Notes: generated from the letters alone by a model not told the origin. Counted from the stretch's first letter, positions 1 through 7,530 are shown. The stretch: DNA of 9,275 nucleotides from Anaerobacillus sp. (GCA_007118195.1 SKSA01000167.1:1-9275); one strand, 5' to 3'. Numbers and translations: made by a program.

Positions 1-406
1 TGATGCGGGTAGTACGATGAAAGAAAAATATGAAATCGCAAGGTGGTACGAAAAAGTAAAAGAGCCGATGAGGGCTGCCGAGTTGTATGAAGAAGTCGTA
101 AAAAGTAACGTTAGTTGTCACGATGAGGCGCTTTTAGCTTTAGGTCTCCTTTTAAAAAAACAAAAGCAACAGGACGAAGCGATCGATTGTTTTGAAATGC
201 TAGCTATTAAAGAAAATGCTCTAGCGGTCACCGCTTGCATTGAATTAGCTAAACTTCTTGAACACCAATTTAAAGATTTTGATAAAGCTCTCTTTTATTC
301 CGAACGAGCTTACGAACAGCAGAAAAAAGCAGCCCGACTCCTAAGGGAAAAAAAGACGTTGGACGATTTAAAAGTGAGGATAGAAAGATTGCATAAAAAG
401 CGATAG
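1..406 (+). CDS. yprB: YprB-like protein, C-terminal TPR region (5'-partial)
   Basis: The reading frame is open from the left edge through the first ATG at 17, and no good ribosome binding site precedes that ATG, so this is probably the tail of a longer gene. About 134 residues are visible. They form helical TPR-like repeats: a WYEK...AAELYEEV unit, an ALLALGLLLKKQKQQDEAIDCFE unit split over two helices, and a final unit with ELAKLLEH and DKALFYSERAYE. The end is rich in Lys and Arg. B. subtilis YprB is an RNase H-fold (predicted exonuclease) protein with a C-terminal TPR tail, encoded beside the helicase gene yprA and just upstream of cotD-ypsA-gpsB. The same neighbours here support the name. 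The catalytic N-terminal domain lies outside the window, so nuclease function is inferred from family and context only. Another TPR protein remains possible. Confidence 0.6.
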   Translation, partial: DAGSTMKEKYEIARWYEKVKEPMRAAELYEEVVKSNVSCHDEALLALGLLLKKQKQQDEAIDCFEMLAIKENALAVTACIELAKLLEHQFKDFDKALFYSERAYEQQKKAARLLREKKTLDDLKVRIERLHKKR

Positions 407-474
407 ATTCACATTGGCTTCATGTCTCATCTTAAGAGGGGGAAGCTAAGGGTGAATTTATCGCTCTTTTTCTT
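399..474 (+). terminator. Large two-part hairpin terminator after yprB
   Basis: A 14-bp outer stem pairs 399-412 with 452-465 (one G-U pair). An 8-bp inner stem pairs 414-421 with 442-449 (one G-U pair). A short CTC/GAG tip lies at 426-438. The stem is followed by a T-rich tract (467-474). The 5' arm begins inside the last codons of yprB and contains its stop codon. This looks like an intrinsic terminator that closes the upstream operon and isolates dynA. Confidence 0.75.
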
Positions 475-501
475 CTCATTTTTTCGAAAATTCGTTATAG
501 T
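473..501 (+). promoter_or_regulatory. Possible sigma-A promoter for dynA
   Basis: TTCTCA at 473-478 (4 of 6 matches to TTGACA) is followed after 17 bp by TATAGT at 496-501 (5 of 6 matches to TATAAT). Transcription would start near 507, just before the ribosome binding site AGGATGGTGG at 511-520. The -35 is weak, and it overlaps the T tract of the preceding terminator. Confidence 0.4.
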
Positions 502-527
502 AGATAAGTAAGGATGGTGGAATACAA

Positions 528-3500
528 GTGATCATAGAAAAACTTCAATCTAAGACAGAGGGCGTTCTTCCCTATACGAAAGCAGAACGAGAACGGAAAC
601 AAAAACTGCAAAACAAAAAAGATACACAGTTGTTTAAGGTCGCCTTTTGTGGCCATTTTTCAGCGGGAAAATCAACGTTATTAAATACGATTGTTGGTGC
701 TGAAGTTTTACCAACGAGTCCCATTCCAACGAGTGCGAACATTATTGAAATAAAAAATGGCGAACAAGCGTTAACGGTACATGAAAAAGATGAAGAAGAA
801 AAAGTTTGGCACGGTGAAATTCCGTGGAACAAAGTTCGGGAATGGGGAATGAACGGTCATGAGATTTCAAAGATGACGATTACGGCTCCTCTTCCATTTC
901 TAGGAGGGCATAGCTGTATTTTAGATACTCCTGGTGTTGACTCTACAGATGAATCTCATGAAGCAATTACGGTGGAGCAACTTTATACGACGGATGCGAT
1001 CGTCTATGTGATGGACTATAATCACGTACAATCAGAGACAAACCTTTATTTTTTAAAACAATTATCAATAGAAAAAAAGCCTATTTATATTGTGGTCAAC
1101 CAGATAGACAAGCATAATGAAACAGAAATTCCTTTTACAGTTTTCAAAGCATCGATCGAAGATGTTTTTCGTAGCTGGAACATTGATTATATTGATATCT
1201 ACTTTACTTCGATGAAAAATCAAGATCATCCTTTAAATCAATTTGCACTATTAGAAAAACAATTGAAAGCATTACTTTTTCAGAGTAGCAACCTAATCAA
1301 GGGATCACAGTTACGTCTTGAACAAGGCTTTTATGAGACCGTAGCAAATCGCTTGCAAGAAGAGCAACACGAGGAGATTGCCGATGTCATCGTAGAAATG
1401 AAATCAAAAGGATATCGAAGTGAACAAATAGCTGAAAAAGAACAGCTATTCCAGCAATTAGAGAGAGCGAGACATTACGATAAAAAGCTATGGAATCGTT
1501 TCGACAATGAATTAGGAAATTTGTTTAAAAACGTGACTCTATTTCCTGCATTAACAACAGATTTAGTGAGAGATTGGATCGAGAGCTTGCAACCTGGTTT
1601 TAAAGTAGGGCTTCTTTTCACAAAAAAGAAAACCATCGAAGAACAAGAAAAACGCTTAGAAAAGCTGATTAATGATCTTCAGAATAAAGTAAAGTCACAG
1701 CTTCTCTTTCATGTTCAATCGTACTTTCAAAAAGTAGACCGAGTCGTACTAACAAACAAGGATGACTTTGAGAAAGCGTACACAAATCTCTCTTATGACG
1801 TAACAAAAGATTTACTTAAAGCACATGTGAATACGGATCATTCTAATCGAGAATATGTGTATACGTTCACAAATGAAATGACGAACCTGATGGTTAAAGA
1901 TATTCGTTCAAAAGCAAGAGAGTTAGTAGAATTGCTTGTTCAAGGACTGAAGGACTATTACATTCAAGAGGAACAGGCCATTCATGAAAAATTAGCAAAG
2001 CTTAAAGAAATCGAATATTATCGTCTCAAAATCGTACAAATTGAAAATGAATACAGTGAATTTATAGAGGTTATTACTAAGAAGTTAAAAACATTTCCAC
2101 CTGAACAAGAGTATAACGAGCAAATAACCGAAGCGATGGAAGGAGCTTATCCGCAAAACGATGATCCCGCGTTTACAAATGTCACTATAGAAGAAAGTGT
2201 CATTACTACTGATGTGGTCTATGAGAAAAAGAAAGGTGCTATTTCTTTTTCTGAGGAAGATACAGAACTTTGGTTAAAAAGTATCAAAGCTGCCCTTCTT
2301 GATCATGAAAAAACTTCGATCCTCTCGCAGGAAAGAAATCATCTTTTAGAACGAATCAACCGCTACGAAACACAAACGTTTATTGTTTCTTTATTTGGAG
2401 CTTTTAGTGCGGGGAAATCAAGTTTTGCAAATGCTCTATTAGGAGATGAAGTTTTACCTGTTTCACCTAATCCGACGACGGCAACGGTGAGCACTGTTCG
2501 AAAGTCAACAAAGGATCATTCACACGGTACGGCAGTTGTCACCTTGAAATCGAAGCAAAGCTTAAACGATGAGATCAAGACAGTTAGCGAAGAATTAGAC
2601 GTAGAGCTTGGCATTCAAAACATTCGTAACTGGAAACCCAATTTAAAACAATATATTTCTAGTTGGCAAAAAACGTATGCTGAATATTTACTAACGATTA
2701 AAAATAGTTTAGTGGAGACCGACGTGGAACTAGGTAGCATATTTACCGTAAGGATCGATGAGCTACAAGGGTTAGTAGCCAATGAAAGTAAGGCTTGTCT
2801 CATTGAAAATGTAACGATTTATTATGACGCGCCAATTACAGAAAAAGGGATTGTGTTAGTCGATACACCCGGTGTAAATTCAATTCATGGTCGACATACG
2901 AATGTAGCATTTACGCAAATGCGTTCGTCTGATGCGATTTTTTATTTAACGTATTATAACCATGCGTTTTCAAAAGCGGATCAATATTTTTTACAGCAAA
3001 TGGGGAAGGTGAATGAAAGTTTTGAACACGACAAATGTTATTTTATCATTAACGCAGCTGACCTCGCGAATAGTGCTGGTGAATTAAACGGTGTAAGAAA
3101 ACACGTTCATGACCAATTAGTTAAAAATGGTATAGAACACCCGCGTCTTTACCATCTCTCAAGTAAAGAAGGACTTCAGGATAAAAAGCGCGCTGTAAAT
3201 TCAGAAACGACTTTTGCGCAATTTGAACAGGCTTTTTACGATTATACTATCTTAGAATTAAAACAATTAAGTGTGAATATGATAGCGAATGATTTAAAGC
3301 TATATATTCGCAAAATTGATGACAGTATAACGTTTATGAACGAAGAAAAAGTTATTCAAGAAAAGAAGCAGGAGTTATTAAAAACAACGGTAACGAATCA
3401 ACTGAAGCGAGTAAACGATTCTTCATTCGACTATGCCGTTCGTGATATTTTGCAAGAATTCGAACAATTAGCTCTTTATTTACGAGAACGGATGCGCTTT

Positions 3501-4109
3501 GTTTTAAATGATTATTTCACAACAGCAATAAACGTTTCAGTGCTAACTTCCAATAGTAAAAAAGGGCTTCAAGAAGAGTTAGCAGCAGCAATTAAAGAAT
3601 GGCGGGGGCTAGGTGAGCATTTCTTAAAACAAGAGCTAGAAGCAACAGTTATTCGCATGGAAGAGGCAATAAAGGAACGAGCAAAAAAATGGGTGAAAGA
3701 TGAAGAAACTCTTTTACAAAAAGATCTCCCTTTTATTTATGTAAATGATGAAATAAAGCTTAAAACAACAAAAGTAAATGTTCAAGATTTACACATTTCA
3801 GTTGATGTGAACAATTATGTTTCATATGCGCGTTCGAAAAAGGACTTTTTTGAAGAGGGAACAGTGAAAGAGTTAAAAGAAGTCTTAGTGAATGATGGTA
3901 TTGAAATAGCGGGGGTGATGATCGATGAATGTTCGACACGCTATATAGCTGCTTTCGAAGAAAACTTCCGCTGGATAGAGGCTCAGTTGAAAAAACGGAT
4001 GATCGAATCTCTTCAAAATGAACTTCAACGTTTTGAGGCCTTGTTTGATCCAAGCGCAAAAGAAACACTTCAACGTGAATGTGACAAACTGAGAAGATTT
4101 TGTGGGTAA
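528..4109 (+). CDS. dynA: Tandem dynamin-like GTPase DynA (YpbR type)
   Basis: This large GTPase has two dynamin-like heads fused in one chain of 1193 residues, about the size of B. subtilis DynA. Head 1 has P-loop GHFSAGKST (42-50), switch Thr 68 in PIPTSA, DTPGVD (133-138) and NQID (191-194). Head 2 has GAFSAGKSS (624-632), PNPTTA (647-652), DTPGVN (779-784) and NAAD (842-845). Long charged helical stretches after each head (about 270-560 and 930-1190) fit the dynamin stalk. In B. subtilis, DynA tethers and fuses membranes, helps repair membrane damage and protects against phage lysis and pore-forming antibiotics. Both P-loops and both G3 motifs are intact; the second G4 (NAAD) departs from the usual N/TKxD. 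The start is GTG, preceded by AGGATGGTGG. The gene stands alone between a terminator and a 159-bp gap. Confidence 0.93.
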   Translation: MIIEKLQSKTEGVLPYTKAERERKQKLQNKKDTQLFKVAFCGHFSAGKSTLLNTIVGAEVLPTSPIPTSANIIEIKNGEQALTVHEKDEEEKVWHGEIPWNKVREWGMNGHEISKMTITAPLPFLGGHSCILDTPGVDSTDESHEAITVEQLYTTDAIVYVMDYNHVQSETNLYFLKQLSIEKKPIYIVVNQIDKHNETEIPFTVFKASIEDVFRSWNIDYIDIYFTSMKNQDHPLNQFALLEKQLKALLFQSSNLIKGSQLRLEQGFYETVANRLQEEQHEEIADVIVEMKSKGYRSEQIAEKEQLFQQLERARHYDKKLWNRFDNELGNLFKNVTLFPALTTDLVRDWIESLQPGFKVGLLFTKKKTIEEQEKRLEKLINDLQNKVKSQLLFHVQSYFQKVDRVVLTNKDDFEKAYTNLSYDVTKDLLKAHVNTDHSNREYVYTFTNEMTNLMVKDIRSKARELVELLVQGLKDYYIQEEQAIHEKLAKLKEIEYYRLKIVQIENEYSEFIEVITKKLKTFPPEQEYNEQITEAMEGAYPQNDDPAFTNVTIEESVITTDVVYEKKKGAISFSEEDTELWLKSIKAALLDHEKTSILSQERNHLLERINRYETQTFIVSLFGAFSAGKSSFANALLGDEVLPVSPNPTTATVSTVRKSTKDHSHGTAVVTLKSKQSLNDEIKTVSEELDVELGIQNIRNWKPNLKQYISSWQKTYAEYLLTIKNSLVETDVELGSIFTVRIDELQGLVANESKACLIENVTIYYDAPITEKGIVLVDTPGVNSIHGRHTNVAFTQMRSSDAIFYLTYYNHAFSKADQYFLQQMGKVNESFEHDKCYFIINAADLANSAGELNGVRKHVHDQLVKNGIEHPRLYHLSSKEGLQDKKRAVNSETTFAQFEQAFYDYTILELKQLSVNMIANDLKLYIRKIDDSITFMNEEKVIQEKKQELLKTTVTNQLKRVNDSSFDYAVRDILQEFEQLALYLRERMRFVLNDYFTTAINVSVLTSNSKKGLQEELAAAIKEWRGLGEHFLKQELEATVIRMEEAIKERAKKWVKDEETLLQKDLPFIYVNDEIKLKTTKVNVQDLHISVDVNNYVSYARSKKDFFEEGTVKELKEVLVNDGIEIAGVMIDECSTRYIAAFEENFRWIEAQLKKRMIESLQNELQRFEALFDPSAKETLQRECDKLRRFCG

Positions 4110-4114
4110 GAGAT

Positions 4115-4138
4115 AGTTGGTTAGTTGGAAAGTTGGAA
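4115..4138 (+). repeat. Three tandem 8-bp units after dynA
   Basis: AGTTGG plus two bases (TT, AA, AA) occurs three times head to tail immediately after the dynA stop codon. The rest of the 4110-4268 gap holds no convincing hairpin with a T tract. How dynA transcription ends is therefore unclear. The repeat could be simple slippage or part of a dispersed intergenic element. Confidence 0.5.
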
Positions 4139-4268
4139 AGGAAAGTGCTTGGTTTGTGACAGTTAGATAGTGACGATGCTTCGCCATGAGGGTTTTGTAT
4201 GTAAAAAGCAAAATGACGGTCGACTTTCTTTTATGTTTTTATAAATTTCTTAGTGAGGATGAAGCATT

Positions 4269-6176
4269 TTGATTAAGAAACAAAATCTTGAAAAGCTTCG
4301 AAAAACCTATCCTTTTAATATTTTGTCAGAAGAAGAATTTGAGGAGGTAACCAAAGAGGCAGAGTTACTTCAATTTAAAAAAAATGAATTTTTATTTCAT
4401 GAGTACGAAGAAGAAATTGAGTTATTTTTTCTTGTAGATGGACTAGCGAAAAACCTCCTTCATAAAGCAAGTGGAGAGCAATTTTCAGTTCGTTACTACT
4501 ATCCAGGCGATATCGTCGGCTTAATGATTATGCTAGCTGGTGGAAAAATGACGTTTTCTGTTCAAGCTTTGCAAGATTGTGAAACCATTAAATTTAAAAA
4601 ATCGACATTACTGCAAATTATGACAAACAATAAAGCTTTTTCGGAAATTGTTTTAGAAGGCATCGGCGAAAGAATGAAAACTTTGTACAATGAAATTACT
4701 CGTGAACGAAATGAAGAGGATACCGAGAATATTCCTCTTTTTCGTACGAGAGTCGATGCAATTATGAATAAGGCGTTGTTTATCTCAGCTAACGCACCAC
4801 TTGCTCAAGCTGCTAAAAGACTTCGTGATGAAACGGAAATTGGACTAGTGGTTGTGGATCAACAAGAACATTTACTTGGTACACTGACACAAAGAGACTT
4901 ATTACAAGCGATCGTTACCGATCAACTAAATGTATGTGTAAAAGACGTAATGAATAAACAACCTTATCAGGCTCAATATAATTCGTTTTGCTATGATATT
5001 TTATCGTATTTTAAAGATGATCACGTTGATTTTATTCCGATTACGAAACAAGACAAAGTCATTGGTGCGTTGACCGCAGAATCATTTTTACAGCTGCAAG
5101 ACTCTCATTATATTCATTTATCTCATAGTGTTCATCATTCACATTCAGTTAGTCAGTTAAAAAAGTTCGCTGCGAGATATAATCCAGTTTTTATTGAATT
5201 TGTTGAAGAATTACTCACGCAAAATACGTATGCCTATGACGTTTGTGAATTGATATCCAATTATAACGATAAAATACATCGACAAGTGATAAGGCTTGCT
5301 TTAAAAGAAATGAAACAAGAAGGGTATGGGACTCCACCGATTAACTATTGCTTTATCGTTATGGGGAGTCAAGGACGTAAGGAACAGGCGTTTAGTACAG
5401 ATCAAGACAATGGTCTAATTTTAGATAATTATGAGCACCTTTCGAATAAAAAGGAAATTGAGACGTTTTTTCATGTTTTTGCAGAAAAAATAAATCAAGG
5501 TTTATTTACTTGTGGTTTCCCCCTTTGTACAGGCGGGATAATGGCGAAAGAAAAAAAATGGCGACGCTCGCTTGATGAATGGGTAAAAGAGGTAGAGCGT
5601 TGGGTGAAGGAAACAGACGCTGAAGAAATAAGGAATTTTACGATCTTTATCGATTATCGACCGATTTTTGGTGACTTCTCTTTAGCAACGAGGTTAAGAG
5701 AAGAAACGACTGAAACCATTCAAAAAGGAAAGATTTTGCAACTACTTCTAATGAAGGATACGATTCGTTTTCGTGTTCCGCTAAATCCTTTTGGAATGAT
5801 TACAACTTCAGGAAAAACAAAAACCATTAATTTAAAAAAGGCAGCGATCATGCAAATTGTTAATGGAGTCAGGATATTTTCAATTAAAAACGGCATAAAA
5901 GATGAAAATACGATTAATCGTTTAAGTAAATTAAAACAAGCAGAAGCGTTTCATCCACGAGACGTGAACAATGCAAAAACATCTTTACATATATTAATGT
6001 CGTTAAGACTTATGAATAACATCACGCAACTGAGAAACGGTGAAGTTTTATCGAACGAGTTATCGTTAGAAACCATCGATAAGGAAGAAAAAAAGAGGCT
6101 TAAAGAAGCTCTAAGTATTGCAAAGCGACTACAGCATATGAGTGAACTTTCTTTCGCTAGAAAGCGGGGGATATAA
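4269..6176 (+). CDS. cNMP-binding-like/CBS/DUF294 putative nucleotidyltransferase
   Basis: This is a four-part protein of 635 residues. Residues 15-145 form a cyclic-nucleotide-binding-type beta-roll (PGDIVGLM at 79-86). Residues 160-275 form a CBS pair, with TQRDLLQAIV (207-216) and a second repeat ending VIGALTAESFL. Residues 300-440 match the DUF294 GlnD-like nucleotidyltransferase, with GSQGR (366-370) and DQD (378-380), whose acidic residues should bind metal. Residues 455-625 match the DUF294 C-terminal domain, including DYRPIFGD (462-469). Proteins of this type are thought to sense a nucleotide and transfer a nucleotidyl group; the target is unknown. In other bacteria they often sit beside an exonuclease and acetate or solute symporter genes, but no transporter is in this window. 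The start is TTG with GTGAGGAT upstream (4253-4260); TATAAA at 4240-4245 may be a -10. The cNMP site lacks the usual phosphate-binding Glu and Arg. Confidence 0.85.
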   Translation: MIKKQNLEKLRKTYPFNILSEEEFEEVTKEAELLQFKKNEFLFHEYEEEIELFFLVDGLAKNLLHKASGEQFSVRYYYPGDIVGLMIMLAGGKMTFSVQALQDCETIKFKKSTLLQIMTNNKAFSEIVLEGIGERMKTLYNEITRERNEEDTENIPLFRTRVDAIMNKALFISANAPLAQAAKRLRDETEIGLVVVDQQEHLLGTLTQRDLLQAIVTDQLNVCVKDVMNKQPYQAQYNSFCYDILSYFKDDHVDFIPITKQDKVIGALTAESFLQLQDSHYIHLSHSVHHSHSVSQLKKFAARYNPVFIEFVEELLTQNTYAYDVCELISNYNDKIHRQVIRLALKEMKQEGYGTPPINYCFIVMGSQGRKEQAFSTDQDNGLILDNYEHLSNKKEIETFFHVFAEKINQGLFTCGFPLCTGGIMAKEKKWRRSLDEWVKEVERWVKETDAEEIRNFTIFIDYRPIFGDFSLATRLREETTETIQKGKILQLLLMKDTIRFRVPLNPFGMITTSGKTKTINLKKAAIMQIVNGVRIFSIKNGIKDENTINRLSKLKQAEAFHPRDVNNAKTSLHILMSLRLMNNITQLRNGEVLSNELSLETIDKEEKKRLKEALSIAKRLQHMSELSFARKRGI

Positions 6177-6923
6177 ATGGAGCCTATACCATCTATACGT
6201 GTTTTAAAATATCTTTTTTATGATTGTTTTTCGAGCCTTTATCAGCAAAAAAAACGTACGAATCCACAGTTGCGGATCGATGTTTCTAAACAATTAGCTG
6301 ATTATCCTGTATGTCTTTCATTAAATCAAAGTTTAATGGAGACGACTTACACGGTTTTTGATCTAGAAACGACTGGTTTTTATCCAAAATTAGGCGATGA
6401 AATCGTCTCGGTAGGAGCCATTAAATTGAATGTAAACGAAATGAAATTTCCAGAGCATTTTTATGAAATTATCTCTCCTATTGGTGATGTTCCAGATCAA
6501 ATTTATTCACTTACAGGCCTATCAGAGGAACAAGTCAATAACGGGAAGTCTTTTGATGAGGTTTTTTCAAAGTTTTTAAATTTTAGTAAAGGCACAGTTC
6601 TAGTCGCCCACCCCGCATCATTTGACGTTCCTTTTTTACAAGTGATGGCTAAAAGGTGGCAGTTACCTCATTTTCAACCTACATTTATTGATTCGTATTA
6701 TATTGCGAACTATTTGCGACCTAAGAAGAACAATAAGCTAGACGGTTTAGTGTCCTATTTTAATGTTGAACATAAAGAGCGACATCACGCACTTAATGAT
6801 GCCCAAATGACAGCAGAGGTTTTTACTAATCTGTTATATTTGCTACATGAAAAGGGAATACACACGCTAGAAGACTATTTAAAGTTAAGAGGTAAGAAAA
6901 AAGGAAAGCTACTTGTAAAGTGA
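6177..6923 (+). CDS. DEDDh-family 3'-5' exonuclease
   Basis: This is a DnaQ-like exonuclease of 248 residues with all expected catalytic residues. Exo I is FDLETTG (61-67; Asp62, Glu64). Exo II is HPASFDVPF (145-153; Asp150), with Pro where most relatives have Asn. Exo III is HHALNDAQ (203-210; His203, Asp208). The fold should remove nucleotides from the 3' end of DNA or RNA with two metal ions. An N-terminal extension of about 56 residues precedes the fold and is typical of stand-alone exonucleases found beside DUF294 genes. It is not the DNA polymerase III PolC subunit, being far too short. The ATG directly follows the TAA of the upstream gene, and its Shine-Dalgarno GGGGGA (6166-6171) lies inside that gene. 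The two proteins are therefore very likely translationally coupled. The substrate is unknown. Confidence 0.88.
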   Translation: MEPIPSIRVLKYLFYDCFSSLYQQKKRTNPQLRIDVSKQLADYPVCLSLNQSLMETTYTVFDLETTGFYPKLGDEIVSVGAIKLNVNEMKFPEHFYEIISPIGDVPDQIYSLTGLSEEQVNNGKSFDEVFSKFLNFSKGTVLVAHPASFDVPFLQVMAKRWQLPHFQPTFIDSYYIANYLRPKKNNKLDGLVSYFNVEHKERHHALNDAQMTAEVFTNLLYLLHEKGIHTLEDYLKLRGKKKGKLLVK

Positions 6924-6924
6924 T

Positions 6925-6957
6925 TAAGAGGGTGTTCACCCTCTTATCTAGTTTTAA
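6925..6957. terminator. Hairpin terminator between convergent genes
   Basis: TAAGAGGGTG (6925-6934) pairs perfectly with CACCCTCTTA (6937-6946); the closing loop is effectively GTTC. On the plus strand it is followed by TCTAGTTTTAA, a modest T-rich tail. It begins two bases after the exonuclease stop and ends just before the ferredoxin stop on the other strand. It may serve both genes, but the minus-strand side lacks a T tract. Confidence 0.7.
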
Positions 6958-7277
6958 TCTTCAGGCCTTGGCCCTGGATCTAAATTAGAGATTGTTTTCG
7001 TCATTATTGGATTAACTGATGCATCTCCGTTTACTCGAACTTGACAAGATAACCGAGTTTTCGTTTTATCTAGTCCCTTAGCTGAAAATGCCTTTTTTTC
7101 AACTTCCGTTAAATCGCCAAAGTCTCCTTTAATAACCTCTACTCTACATGTAACACATTTTCCTTTTCCACCACAACGGTGCAAAATGTCTATACCATTG
7201 TCCTCTAAAGCATTTGATAGCTTTTTTCCGTCTTCAGCGTAAAAAGAGTGATAGCCAGTAACATTAATATTGCCCAA
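6954..7277 (-). CDS. [2Fe-2S] ferredoxin, small stand-alone
   Basis: This is a one-domain ferredoxin of 107 residues. Four cysteines are placed to hold a [2Fe-2S] cluster: Cys35, Cys41, Cys44 and Cys78. The spacing C-x5-C-x2-C is like adrenodoxin/Isc-type ferredoxins rather than plant-type C-x4-C-x2-C. The loop reads CGGKGKCVTCRVEV. It should carry single electrons in the cytoplasm; the partner enzyme cannot be told, as no redox enzyme is adjacent. I place the start at TTG 7277-7275, giving MGNINVTGY, because AAAGGCGGG lies six bases upstream and ferredoxins of this family begin at this point. A TTG six codons upstream (7295) would put the start inside that Shine-Dalgarno region. The gene is convergent with the exonuclease and monocistronic. 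Confidence 0.88.
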   Translation of the reverse strand: MGNINVTGYHSFYAEDGKKLSNALEDNGIDILHRCGGKGKCVTCRVEVIKGDFGDLTEVEKKAFSAKGLDKTKTRLSCQVRVNGDASVNPIMTKTISNLDPGPRPED

Positions 7278-7298
7278 TATGATCCCGCCTTTCAAGAA

Positions 7299-7343
7299 AT
7301 TATATCCATTTTAATTCTTTCCCGTTATCCTAAGGGAATAAAC
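7299..7343 (-). promoter_or_regulatory. Sigma-B-like promoter for the ferredoxin
   Basis: Read on the minus strand, GTTTAT (7343-7338) is followed after 14 bp by GGGAAA (7323-7318). This fits the general-stress sigma-B pattern GTTTaa-N12-15-GGGWAW. Transcription would begin near 7310, leaving a leader of about 33 bases. A TATAAT on the same strand (7304-7299) has no acceptable -35 at 16-18 bp, so a sigma-A promoter is less likely but not excluded. Confidence 0.45.
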
Positions 7344-7346
7344 GTT

Positions 7347-7367
7347 GAAATAACTGAATTTTATTTC
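7347..7367. repeat. Palindrome GAAATAA-N7-TTATTTC
   Basis: A perfect 7-bp inverted repeat with a 7-base spacer lies three bases upstream of the sigma-B-like -35 of the ferredoxin. The symmetry and place fit a regulator binding site, but no known operator consensus was recognised. Chance is possible in such AT-rich sequence. Confidence 0.3.
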
Positions 7368-7418
7368 CTAGGCAAGCGCAAAAACAGCGTCGTTTCGTCG
7401 TTTTTTGCTGATTTTCAT

Positions 7419-7445
7419 TCGTTTTAAACGATGCAGTTGTTGCAT
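7419..7445. repeat. Two abutting palindromes in the ferredoxin-sORF gap
   Basis: TCGTTTTAAACGA (7419-7431) is a perfect 6-bp inverted repeat around one base. It shares its last base with ATGCAGTTGTTGCAT (7431-7445), a perfect 5-bp inverted repeat with a 5-base spacer. The pair lies between the divergent promoters of the ferredoxin and the small ORF. It could be an operator or form a small hairpin. No T tract follows, so it is not a terminator. Confidence 0.3.
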
Positions 7446-7479
7446 TTTAGGGAAAAGTAACATAATACGACAAAATTTC

Positions 7480-7499
7480 AGAAAATGCATAAATTTTCT
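7480..7499. repeat. Palindrome AGAAAAT-N6-ATTTTCT next to a promoter
   Basis: A perfect 7-bp inverted repeat ends two bases before the -35 of the small-ORF promoter. This is the usual place for an activator site or an A/T-rich UP element. No named regulator could be assigned. Confidence 0.3.
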
Positions 7500-7501
7500 A
7501 G

Positions 7502-7530
7502 TTGTCAATTAATGAAAACGCTACTAAAAT
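7502..7530 (+). promoter_or_regulatory. Sigma-A promoter for the 23-codon ORF
   Basis: TTGTCA (7502-7507) and TAAAAT (7525-7530) each match the sigma-A consensus at 5 of 6 positions, with the optimal 17-bp spacer. Transcription would start near 7537. The transcript would retain the Shine-Dalgarno sequence GGAGAGG at 7562-7568, upstream of the ATG at 7575. Confidence 0.6.

Noticed and set aside
528..4109. Dynamin as part of a phage-defence operon with the following genes
   Set aside because: DynA itself can protect against phage lysis in B. subtilis, but it stands alone here, with its own upstream terminator and a 159-bp gap. No recognised defence gene is adjacent.
4186..4272. 28-codon ATG frame in the gap between dynA and the DUF294 gene
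   Set aside because: No Shine-Dalgarno sequence precedes the ATG, the product matches nothing I recognise, and the frame overlaps the start of the next gene.
7373..7410. GCAAAAAC / GTTTTTTGC pairing with a T run as a terminator
   Set aside because: The stem is mostly A-T and unequal in length, and it lies upstream of all nearby transcripts on either strand. A repeated CGTCGTTT explains much of the look.
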